This document shows, piece after piece, positions 1 to 7,998 of a stretch of 29,070 bases of DNA. Within the stretch, counting starts at the first letter, position 1. The number at the start of each line of letters is the position of its first letter. The notes beneath the pieces were generated by a model. It was not told the DNA's origin and searched no databases. It saw only the letters and a program-made list of their open reading frames with translations. The translations under genes and the position numbers were made by a program. Origin of the DNA: Rhizomucor pusillus (taxonomy: Eukaryota > Mucoromycota > Mucoromycetes > Mucorales > Lichtheimiaceae); the NCBI GenBank assembly GCA_900175165.2, contig FWWN02000623.1:1-29070 (forward strand). The letters are read 5' to 3'.

Positions 1-981
1 TTAGCGTTGCACGATCATCTGCAAAAGAGATAGAACGTGGCTCGGTAGGTAACCAAAATTCTTTGAGCTTGTGAAAAGGTCGAAGGAGAGTATCACGCCT
101 CCGTTGCCACACGACGACCTTGTTTTGCATATGCATGGCAACAAACAAATACGCTGAAGTCTGGTATGTTTGTAAACTTAGCACATCTTTGCCCTCTGGC
201 AGCTTGTAGTAGTAATTCTGCAGAGCAACGCCGTTGCAAAAATAGCAAGGTTTCGCGAGCCCAATACTGTTCTTGTTCACCAAGGCCAAGTGATTTGTGC
301 TCAGCGATGATTGTGTATCCTTGCCACCGTCTCCGAAATGGACGTCGTTGTCGCCACCATTGACGCTAGTGTTGTTATTATCGTTGTCGTTACCGGAATT
401 ATTATTGCTGTTCTTTGCAATCGGATTGGACGCGCCCAGTTTTTGCCAAAGTTCCAAGGATGGTACATTGTATTCAGGATGAGTGCGTTTGGACCAATCT
501 GCATTAGAAAGCGCGTAGCATAGTCGAAGAAGTGCATCTAATGAGTAGCATCGAACACGTTTGTTTCGACCTGCGATCATTAGCACGAGTCGACATGATT
601 CGATGAGCATCATGTGCCGCGCACGTAGCCAGATAATAGTCCGCGGTTCAACGGGATATGCGAAATCGAGACACTGGACGCCGTGGACAACGTGGCCCAA
701 AAGAAGAAATCTGTCATCAAGCATACAGCAGGACTCGTATGGCTGCTGTGGGGAGTGATGGCTTGCAACCATTTTCAAATCCATGGGTGGAGGCGCGCTC
801 TTTTAGAATATTTTCCAACTCTTAGCAACACTGGAACATATTCCTAAACTGCTGCCGTGCATACTATGTTGGTTCTTTCTTTCTCTTCACGCACCTCATG
901 TTTCTGAGAAGAATCGGTACGCGTCGACCGATCACAAGTATAAGATGGAGGAGGAGGCAAATCTTGGAATGAGGCTGACAT
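1..981 (-). CDS. CNH (citron homology) domain protein, 3' end cut off by the window edge
   Basis: Two coding exons are visible, 981-895 and 799 to the window edge, joined across a 95-nt intron (894-800) with donor GTGCGT, branch-like CTAAG and acceptor AAAAG; phase is kept. The short first exon begins MSASFQDLPPPP, a proline-rich start. The second exon has the alternating hydrophobic strands of a CNH beta-propeller: a block around FLLLGHVVHG, then the hallmark LIAGRNKRVR-like segment just before YSLDALLRL, then after an Asn/Asp/Ser-rich insert, VVVWQRRRD and the FWLP..PRSISF strand. CNH domains usually mediate contacts with small GTPases or tethering complexes (Rom2/Tus1 RhoGEFs, Vps39, GCK kinases). 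No GEF, kinase or CHC repeat is seen here because the C-terminus lies outside the window. The family is well supported; the specific orthologue is not. The start codon is the first ATG after a TATA-like element. Confidence 0.72.
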
Positions 982-1049
982 TTGTTGGTCACTGGCTCTC
1001 GAACCAAGTGCCGTTGAAGTAGCGCCACGACCAAAAATGACAAAATCTG

Positions 1050-1057
1050 TTTATAAA
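1050..1057 (-). promoter_or_regulatory. TATA-like element upstream of the CNH gene
   Basis: The palindromic TTTATAAA lies about 70 nt upstream of the proposed start codon at 981, in the 328-nt gap between the CNH gene and the end of the Nudix gene. It is called on position and sequence only. Confidence 0.35.
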
Positions 1058-1309
1058 TATGGCTGGAGAAGAAGGGAAAGGAAAAAGAAAAGCAGAAATG
1101 CAGCAATGATATGAACAAGAAGACAAAGGAGAGAGGGGAAAGACGAATAACAAAGACAGAAAAAAGGGTATATAGAAAACTATCAAATTCGAGACAGCCA
1201 AGTGTTGTTCAGCACCGACTTAGACGAGATAAAAAAGAGAGAAAGCCGAGAACGATAATCAAACTGATGAGTGTGAATGCGTTGTTTGCGTATGCGCTCA
1301 GCCCCGCTC

Positions 1310-2749
1310 TTAGTTGGACGAGGCAACCAAGAATGGTTGTTGAGGTATCGATTTTCGAGGCGTGGGGAACTCGAGTTTTCTGTGTAGGCGATACGTGATA
1401 TCAATGTAGTCCGGCTCAGTATCGGCAGTGATGATTGAGTGGCGCATTAAAAAGTCGATGGTAACTATACATTGCTAAAGTAAGCCTTGGGAATTCCGGG
1501 ATGCTAAGGAAAGATGGTGCTTAATTACCTAGCGCACAATTGGGTTTCCATTCGCCGTTAAGCAATGTCTCTCTGACCTACATTGTCGATCAAGTCATTA
1601 ATACGAGGCGGAGGAGGACGGGCAGGGAGGGAAGCAATCGCGTGAACTACTTGCCTTTTCCAGGGGCCATAAATAGAAGCATTCGACCTCTCCGTCCTGC
1701 GGAGTGGGAACTATGTCTCGAGGTAACTCAAGATCGTACGTGTACCTAGCAGCAGCCCTGTTAACCCGTGATCGCAAGGAGAAAAAAAACTTGTCTTCAT
1801 GTTTACACTTACTGCGTTTCAGGTACAAGCCCATGCTCGGTGTACGTAAAGTAAGTCACTGCGCCCGTGTTGCGTGCCTAGATGGATACAAACAGTAAAC
1901 ATATAAACATTGAGTACATTTTATCTGTCATTTTCCATGTAGTAAGTTAGTACCTGCTGTGCAAGCTCAGCAGGGATGCTGGCCTCCTCGTCGCATTCTC
2001 GGACGATGGTATCCTTGGTTGATTGCTTATAGGTAATGCCTCCCGCAACCTAAAATAGCAAAAAAAAAAAAAATAATAATGACAAGATCGTGTTAGCAAA
2101 TCAATTTATATTCACACGACCCCTAACCCGATTCAGCGGATACTTGCGCAGTTATCCAACATGCCAGGCCAAGTTTGCTTCGTTCGACTACGACGGGCTA
2201 CCCATAGCTTGATGGTACCATCAGGTTCACGGACATAGGCATTAAGGTGCGCGCCGAACTGCGAGATCCCAAACAAAGGCGTGCCAGCACGTTCAATCAC
2301 AAATGCGACGTTATCATCTCTGGTGGCATCCCCGTAGACTGGGAATTGTTCATTTCTCCATCCTAACAGTCCCGTTCGATAACAGATTATTATATAAATT
2401 CACATTCAGCTTTTCCGTATGTTTCGTTACCTGCTAAGACAGGAAAAACCTTGTGTTCCCGCCAGGTATCCAGCAACTCCTTCATTACTTGTGTTCGTTT
2501 ATCAAAACAGTCGACCCAGGTGGCGAACGATACATGCGAGCCTTCAACTATCTCAAACGGCGAAGGTCGCTGTGCGTTGTTATATTCAACCAAGTGTGCA
2601 AGCACGCTCGGCAGGACGCGGCCAACGATGTGTGAATCCATGCGGAAGGGGATTGTATGATGGACTTCATCTGGGTTCTTTGGATCGAACTCGTGCGGAA
2701 ACTTGTCCGCGTGAGTAATAACTTGCAAAAATGAGCTGTATTTGGACAT
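1310..2749 (-). CDS. Nudix hydrolase, DUF4743 / thiamine-pyrophosphokinase-related type (yeast YJR142W, plant NUDT20/24-like), 7 exons
   Basis: Exons 2749-2431, 2362-2148, 2049-1954, 1877-1813, 1745-1655, 1577-1529 and 1464-1310 join in phase to 329 residues, close to the roughly 340 usual in the family. The N-terminal half (residues 1-106) is the DUF4743 region. GWRNEQFPVY starts exon 2, and LDNCVAGG runs across the exon 2/3 junction into the Nudix box (about residues 181-204, ending RECDEEASIP). The C-terminal blocks YDLELP, DGEVECFYLWPLEK and KPNCAL are diagnostic of this subfamily. The first Glu of the GX5E part of the Nudix box appears to be Asp (STKD), but REXXEE is intact. Yeast and plant relatives hydrolyse damaged or oxidised thiamine diphosphates; that role here is inferred from family. 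Introns 2 and 5 are GC-AG. The ATG at 2749 lies 52 nt downstream of an AAAGAAAAAG-rich leader. Confidence 0.88.
1578..1654 (-). other. GC-AG intron (Nudix intron 5)
   Basis: The donor is AAG|GCAAGT, the acceptor AATGTAG, length 77 nt. The GC donor joins LWPLEK to VRETLLNGEWKPNCAL in frame. The alternative GT four bases downstream runs into a stop after about six codons. Confidence 0.8.
2050..2147 (-). other. GC-AG intron (Nudix intron 2)
   Basis: The donor is TGC|GCAAGT and the acceptor TTTTAG, length 98 nt, with a T-rich tract and CTAAC branch-like site. Using the nearby GT (GCAA|GTATCC) would give a premature stop a few codons into the next exon. The GC donor restores the conserved LDN-x-VAGG sequence. 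Confidence 0.8.
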
Positions 2750-4045
2750 GATATGTGGAGTAAATATGAAACAAGAAGTAGAAAAGTAAAAAGAAAAGAA
2801 AAAGAAAGTAAGTGAACAATAGACAAAGTTCGGTGGGTTCCTTTTTAAATGAACAGATTTCGTTTTCATGTACAACATGGTGTTGATGGCCGCTTGTACG
2901 ATAAATATGGCAATAGCTAATCGAGATGGGCGGGTTTCTGTCCTCCCCTCGCGACACCAACAACATATTCTAAGTTTAGGTCTCCCCGCCTCCCCTCGTA
3001 TTTTGTTTACATTGCTATCGAGTCTGCTGTCTTTGCATCTGGCATGCGTAGTGTAAGAGCCTGCAATTTCTCCAACATCTGAGAATTTCAGACTGCCAAC
3101 CCGTTCAAGCGTCTCCTTATCGTTCTAGCTCATTGGAGACTGGGGGCGTTTAGGTAAGGATAACAATAACAACAATGCTGCTATCACTAAAGTTTCGAAC
3201 ATTACCCTCCCCGCCTCCCGTTTCCACTAGATCGTTTCCTAATTGCTTTTGTCAATTAGAAGACAAGGTTGACAACGTCAGAGTGAAGCTCCTTCGATCC
3301 CATCAAGCCCCCAAACTCGTTGCCACTTTGCACCAAGCATTGGGGGGTCTGACAGGTTGAAGCTGAGAAGATGGGGGTCTCACCGGGTCACGATTCGCCT
3401 TCAGATGATACGACAATCGGTTCACAGCAGAAAGTGTAAGCCCAGGGTGAATTCCAGCAAATGGATTGTTCAAGCTCCTATTGTCGCTAAGCAGTTTCCT
3501 AATTACAACAAATAGTTTGAAGAAATTAAAAGCATGAGGTTTTTTACTTGAAATGACGATGTAGTACAGATATCCAACACTCATGCCTGTGCTCGATCAC
3601 TACCCTAAGGCTCGTTGAGTCCGACATTCGGGACTATTTCGTGTAATGGTCTTGCACGAACCGTGTATGCTTGTGTGCGCAACATATGACGGCCCAGAAC
3701 CTGCACTTACCGATCTATGCAGATCTCTCTTCACATTTCTTCTCAAACCGAATAAAGTTTGAAATCTCCTATTTCACACAACAAGAGACATGCATGTAAA
3801 GCTTGGAATTTCTCGTAAACAGCTGCGTAAGCAAAGAGAAACACACGCGCAGACGATTACCCGACGACAGCCTTGCTGGTTGGCAATTCCAATGTTCCAC
3901 AAGATTATAAGCAGATTCAATAAAAAATTTTCAAGAAGATTGCAGATCGCTCCATTCATACAAACAAGAAATTCTTCAGGCACCAATTTTGGTCTGTATG
4001 TACGTAAGTTTTTCGATTACAGAAGAAGCGTAAGAAATGGGAAAT
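2750..4045. other. Intergenic region between the Nudix gene and the helicase gene
   Basis: About 1.3 kb with the Nudix promoter and the helicase 3' flank. It holds A-rich tracts just upstream of the Nudix ATG (2760-2815) and two GGGGGTCT-type short direct repeats near 3343 and 3372. Open frames exist (for example 3790-4158, plus) but show no family motif, and the last part of that one overlaps the helicase terminal exon. I see no supported gene. Confidence 0.5.
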
Positions 4046-6754
4046 TCACTGCCACCGATTTGGTTGGGAAGTGGGCGCTGCTCCCACTGTGCTTAGACCA
4101 CGGGCCCCTGCCTCTTCCGTGCTGGCTTTTTGGAATTGCACTGGCCCAAAACGACTAGCGCTGTTCCTTGCAGTTACCGGTTCTCTGTTTGCGCCTGTCA
4201 TGTATCCGTCATCTGACAAAGGATCCACGGATATTCAGCATTTGGCTCTCTCCCGGAATACCATTCAAAGCGATACATACCTCTAAATCGCCCGGTTGCT
4301 GATCTTCCTGCGCTGCTGCTGCTGCTTCCGATGCCCCCTCTGCGCCCTCGTCCACGTCCACGTCCTCTACCGCGGCCTCTTGATGCACGACTATTCCTGA
4401 ACCTTGCATTTGACATTGCCAAATTGAGAAGCTCTGAGGGCACCGTTTGCCCTGAGCTTTCAAAATTTCTCACCAGATCGCCTGCAAACTTGTCTTCTTT
4501 CTTAGTAATAAGAGTGTAGGCTGTGCCTTTCTCGCCAGCGCGACCCGTTCGGCCAATGCGGTGGACATGTGAGTCAATATCTCTGGCAATGTCATAATTG
4601 ACTACTGTCTTTACGGATTTGATATCAAGACCTCGCGCCGCCACATCTGTTGCCACCAAAATCGTAAACTTGTTCGCTCGGAAGTCACGAATCACCTTAT
4701 CTCGTTCGTGCTGCATAAGGTCTCCGTGTAATGCAGAACCTACACTCAGACGCTTTGAATACTTTCCGCTACTGCATATGGGCGCCAAAGCTTCTAACTT
4801 ACATTCGTATCCGGATTCACCAATGTTGGAAGCCAATACGTCCACGGCCCCTTTTCGAGAAACAAAGATGATCACACTTCCCTCTAAATGCATATACTTT
4901 AGCTTTTCCGAAACAAGCCTGATCAAAGGTTTAACAACTACTTGCCAACGCAAAAGCCAGGCAGATGATCCAGCAGCCAATCCCATTTCAGCACCTCGTC
5001 TTCCAGGACAACCGCAATCTGCGTAATGTCTTCATTTGCTTGGCCCGTTGCACCAACACTGATACGTATCGGATCACTCGTGACCTGTCGGGCTAAACTT
5101 TCCACTTTTCTGGGGAAGGTAGCACTGAATAGCAACACTATTTTAGAAAGAGAATGTTTTAGAAGAAAAACGCGTATCAGCATAGAACTTGATATTGTGC
5201 ATTATTACCTTGTCTATCTGGTCTAACATTATCGCATATTGACCGTACTTGCGGTTCTAGATTATCATCGTGTCAGAGTCTGGGAAAAAAAACTTTGCCA
5301 ACCGATCGCCCTACCAAATCCTAGATCAAACATTCGATCTGCTTCATCCAGCACCAGGTATGTCACTCGTCTAAGATTGGTGGCCTTCAGTTTGATCATA
5401 TCAATTAAGCGCCCAGGTGTCGCTACCAAAATTTCGATGGTGCCGCTGCGCAGATCTTTGAATTGCTGCATTTTTGATGCGCCACCGTACACTGCAGCTA
5501 CGCGCAGGCCATACGCCTTGGCAAACTTCTTGGCTTCTGAATATATCTGCGTTGCGAGCTCACGGGTTGGGGCTAGTATCAAACCAATGGGGCCGTCTCC
5601 CTTTGAGAGCTCTTCCTGATCCATGATATGCACAAGCATAGGCAATACGAATGCAGCTGTCTTGCCGGATCCGGTTTTGGCGATACCGATGATATCTCTT
5701 CCTTGCAACGCTGCTGGAATTGCTTGCTTTTGGATAGCTGATGGTTCAGTATATTCTGCCTTGATGATGGCAGACATGAGATCCTCGTCAAATCCAAAAT
5801 GTGCAAATGATATACATGGATTAGGCGGGTTCGAGCCAGTGACGTGAAGTGAAAATTGCTGCCTAATATCTCGGATGCGCTCTGGACTCAACGCCGCAAT
5901 GTCTGGATGCTCTTCGTAAAAATACTTTTCAAATTCGGGATATTCGATCTCGTCATGGTTCACTCGCGCAAGAGGCTCAATGTCTTTCTTGACTGGTCCT
6001 GAACTTTCATCGCCGGAATCTTCATTTAACTGTGCATCGATAGCTGCTGCAGTCGCATAAACTTCGTCGTCCGAATCTGCATTCTTTTCATGCCCCCTTG
6101 AGACAAACCGTGCCTCCCATAAACGCTTTCTTTTCTTTGCTTACTTCATCCTTTCCTACAGCTGCACGATTGTCCGCTTTGCCAATCGTTATGCCTTTTT
6201 CCTTCAAGTGTCGAACGTAGCTTTCGATATCATCTTCCTCTTCAAAATCGTCTCGGCGAGCCTGATGTCACACGTTGAGTACAAACTTGTACCTAACAAT
6301 CAGCATTAAAAGAAAATTCATACTCTTTCCACTTTAGGCGCTGCTTTGGCTTGCTCATTCATATCAGCCATAAAAGCATCTAGCGGATCCTCTTCGTCGT
6401 CTTGTGTATTGTCGCTCGCCTTTTGCTCAGCGCTCTTTACATCTAATACGACGAACACGCACGACATATGTACGTATGAATTGTATGAGAACAATTTATA
6501 TCTTGATCATGATGCTCACTGGAAGAAATTCCGGCGCTTGTCAAGAAATCTTGCTCGTCATCGGCGTCAATAACTGTAGATCGAAACTTTTTGCTGCTCG
6601 ATTCCGGTTGTTCTTCTGGTTTTTTCTTTTCTGCTTCACCAGAGCTCTGATCTTGAAGCGTTCTTTTCTTAGAGGGAAATCCAAACGTAAACTTGCCCAT
6701 TAGTGCAGAACGAAAGTGTTTATCTTTGGATGCATTGCTGATTTTCAAAGTCAT
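4046..6754 (-). CDS. DDX42-like DEAD-box ATP-dependent RNA helicase
   Basis: Proposed exons are 6754-6520, 6442-6324, 6261-6145, 6113-5315, 5256-5209, 5137-4946, 4883-4803, 4739-4281 and 4212-4046, about 738 residues. An acidic/Lys-rich N-terminus includes DPLDAFMAD and [11 protein letters not shown], typical of DDX42. Core motifs with approximate residues are: [11 protein letters not shown] motif (278-287), AKTGSGKT Walker A (302-309), PTRELA (339-344), DEAD (413-416), SATF (about 445), [12 protein letters not shown] (ending near 569), HRIGRTGR (591-598), then an RG-repeat tail. DDX42 proteins are nuclear RNA helicases linked to the U2/SF3B step of splicing; that role is from the family. Two details are uncertain: the 6114-6144 segment (31-nt intron or one-base indel) and the start, since a second in-frame Met (MGKFTFGF) is nearby. 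One intron is GC-AG and one is a 63-nt in-frame intron. Confidence 0.9.
4740..4802 (-). other. 63-nt in-frame intron hidden inside the helicase reading frame
   Basis: The segment has a strong GTAAGT donor and GTGTAG acceptor and contains no stop, so the frame reads through as 21 extra residues. Removing it joins GYEC to SALHGD, the expected motif IV/IVa spacing in DDX42-type helicases. The unspliced form inserts a segment that the family lacks. Confidence 0.8.
4884..4945 (-). other. GC-AG intron in the helicase
   Basis: The donor is GTTG|GCAAGT, the acceptor CATTTAG, length 62 nt. It joins [11 protein letters not shown] to [11 protein letters not shown] as the family requires. The overlapping GT (GCAA|GTAGTT) puts the next exon out of frame with the conserved sequence. 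Confidence 0.78.
6114..6144 (-). other. Frame discontinuity in the helicase N-terminus: very short intron or +1 indel
   Basis: The frame carrying [21 protein letters not shown] and the downstream frame carrying [10 protein letters not shown] and [13 protein letters not shown] are offset by one base. A GTAAGC...GGGAG excision of 31 nt restores phase, as does a 46-nt GTAGGA variant beginning at 6159. The overlap is rich in A and G runs, so a single-base sequence error or true frameshift is also possible. Confidence 0.55.
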
Positions 6755-7001
6755 CTCAAAAACTCAAATGTTCGCATGACACCGAGAAATTCCAAGTGTG
6801 ATTGGATGTGTTCTCTCGAGCTTTTACAAACCAGTTTTTCCACATCTAAATCTTCAAGATTCTCGGTATCGAAATAATCACTATGCGAAATGATCACTAT
6901 GTAATCAAATAGAAAAATAGCTTTCAGTGAAGTTTTTATTTTTTTTCTTCTGATTCTACTTGTACAATTTGACAGACCAGCTGTCAATTGTCTAAAGCCT
7001 T

Positions 7002-7802
7002 TTATTTACCACCGCCGTTAGGACAGAAGGTTACAGTGTACTTGTTAGCCTTGCAACCGAAAGTGCTTGTCTTGTCGTCGTAAGCATAGCTGTAAGCATC
7101 CTTGCAGCCAGACTTGAACTGATCGGCAAATTCGCTAGCCTTGCACTTTTCAGGAGAATTGTATTCGCCGCGGCAGCAGTATTCGTCGTTGTTGAAAGCA
7201 GCGCAAGCGCTCTTGCATGCCCCTCCGTCAGTTTGAAGCTCCTTGGGACAAGAGGGAAGCGAGGGGCAAGAAGGTTTACCACAGTCGCCTTCACCACCTT
7301 CAGGAGAGATATCGAGCGGCAAGTTGAAACCATCGACGAAGGAGATATCGTAGAAGTCTTGTCCACCGTAGCCCTTGAACAAGAACTCAGCTAGAGACAC
7401 AGCTGAACCATAGTTACCACAGTCGCCACCATCTTTGCAGCCCCAGAAGCGGCCAGACCAGTTGGAATCGACTTGGAAGTCGTGCGAAGAGCCAGCTCCT
7501 ACGTCAGTGGATTCTTGTGCACCTCCACCGTTGGTAAGTTTGTACACCTTGAGACCAGAACCACAGCTGTTCTTGACAGTAACGGTAACGCCACCACCGT
7601 TGCCACTGGATGTAGAGTTACCAGACGAAGAATGGGAGGGGCTAGCGGACGAGGAGGATGCCGATGCCGATGACGAGGAGGAGTGCGAAGACGAAACTGA
7701 CGAAGAAGTAGGAGAAGACGAAGAGGGAAAAGACGAAGATGCAGGGGCAGCCAAACTAACGCCAGCGATAGCGGCAAGGGAAAGGATCTTGAAAAGCATC
7801 AT
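7002..7802 (-). CDS. Secreted thaumatin-like protein
   Basis: This is an intronless 266-residue protein. Residues 1-18 form a signal peptide (hydrophobic core ending SLA-A). A low-complexity Ser-rich linker (about 20-68), likely O-glycosylated, follows. The thaumatin domain starts at VTVTVKNSCG and shows the family landmarks: a WSGRFWGC block, a DFYDISFVDGFNLP block with the acidic-cleft Asp residues, then the Cys-rich half (CGKPSCPSLPSCP, ACKSACAAFNNDEYCC) and the terminal KYTVTFCP. Fungal thaumatin-like proteins bind or weakly hydrolyse beta-1,3-glucan and are secreted; the substrate here is inferred. Single-exon structure is unlike its multi-exon neighbours. The ATG-ATG start leaves a one-residue ambiguity. 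The approximately 250 nt between it and the helicase start is A/T-rich with no gene. Confidence 0.95.
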   Translation of the reverse strand: MMLFKILSLAAIAGVSLAAPASSSFPSSSSPTSSSVSSSHSSSSSASASSSSASPSHSSSGNSTSSGNGGGVTVTVKNSCGSGLKVYKLTNGGGAQESTDVGAGSSHDFQVDSNWSGRFWGCKDGGDCGNYGSAVSLAEFLFKGYGGQDFYDISFVDGFNLPLDISPEGGEGDCGKPSCPSLPSCPKELQTDGGACKSACAAFNNDEYCCRGEYNSPEKCKASEFADQFKSGCKDAYSYAYDDKTSTFGCKANKYTVTFCPNGGGK

Positions 7803-7902
7803 CTTGAAGGACTGTAATGAGAGAAAAGAGAGGGAGTGCGTTGATGTGGAGATATGTAAAAGAAGGAAAGGATGAGGCTAGAAAATTGAAAACGGCTCCC
7901 CT

Positions 7903-7908
7903 CTTATA
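7903..7908 (-). promoter_or_regulatory. TATA-like box of the thaumatin-like gene
   Basis: The minus strand reads CTATAAGAG about 100 nt upstream of the start codon, a usual distance for a fungal TATA box with a modest 5' leader. Confidence 0.45.
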
Positions 7909-7918
7909 GCTTTCGGAT

Positions 7919-7998
7919 ACCATTGAGACTAAACCATTGCCAATGGTAATAATCAGAGTGTCTGAAACAAGGCACACCATTCTGGTTCGTTCAATGGT
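7919..7998. promoter_or_regulatory. Cluster of four ACCATTG / CAATGGT sites upstream of the thaumatin-like gene
   Basis: ACCATTG occurs at 7919-7925 and 7933-7939, and its complement CAATGGT at 7941-7947 and 7992-7998. The middle two form the perfect palindrome ACCATTGCCAATGGT (7933-7947). All four lie within 80 nt, 117-196 nt upstream of the ATG, just beyond the TATA-like box, as expected for activator sites. The binding factor is unknown. Confidence 0.4.

Noticed and set aside
1668..1860. Plus-strand TATA-like CATAAATAG followed by an ATG at 1713 and GT...CAG splice-like sites
   Set aside because: It lies antisense to Nudix exons 4 and 5; the spliced product would be about 13 residues and the 'splice sites' fall inside well-supported minus-strand exons or introns.
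3790..4158. 122-codon plus-strand open frame
   Set aside because: No domain, odd composition, and its last part is antisense to the helicase terminal exon.
7435..7875. 146-codon plus-strand open frame rich in Asp/Glu
   Set aside because: It is the complement of the Ser-rich linker of the thaumatin-like gene; the acidic composition is an artefact of that repeat.
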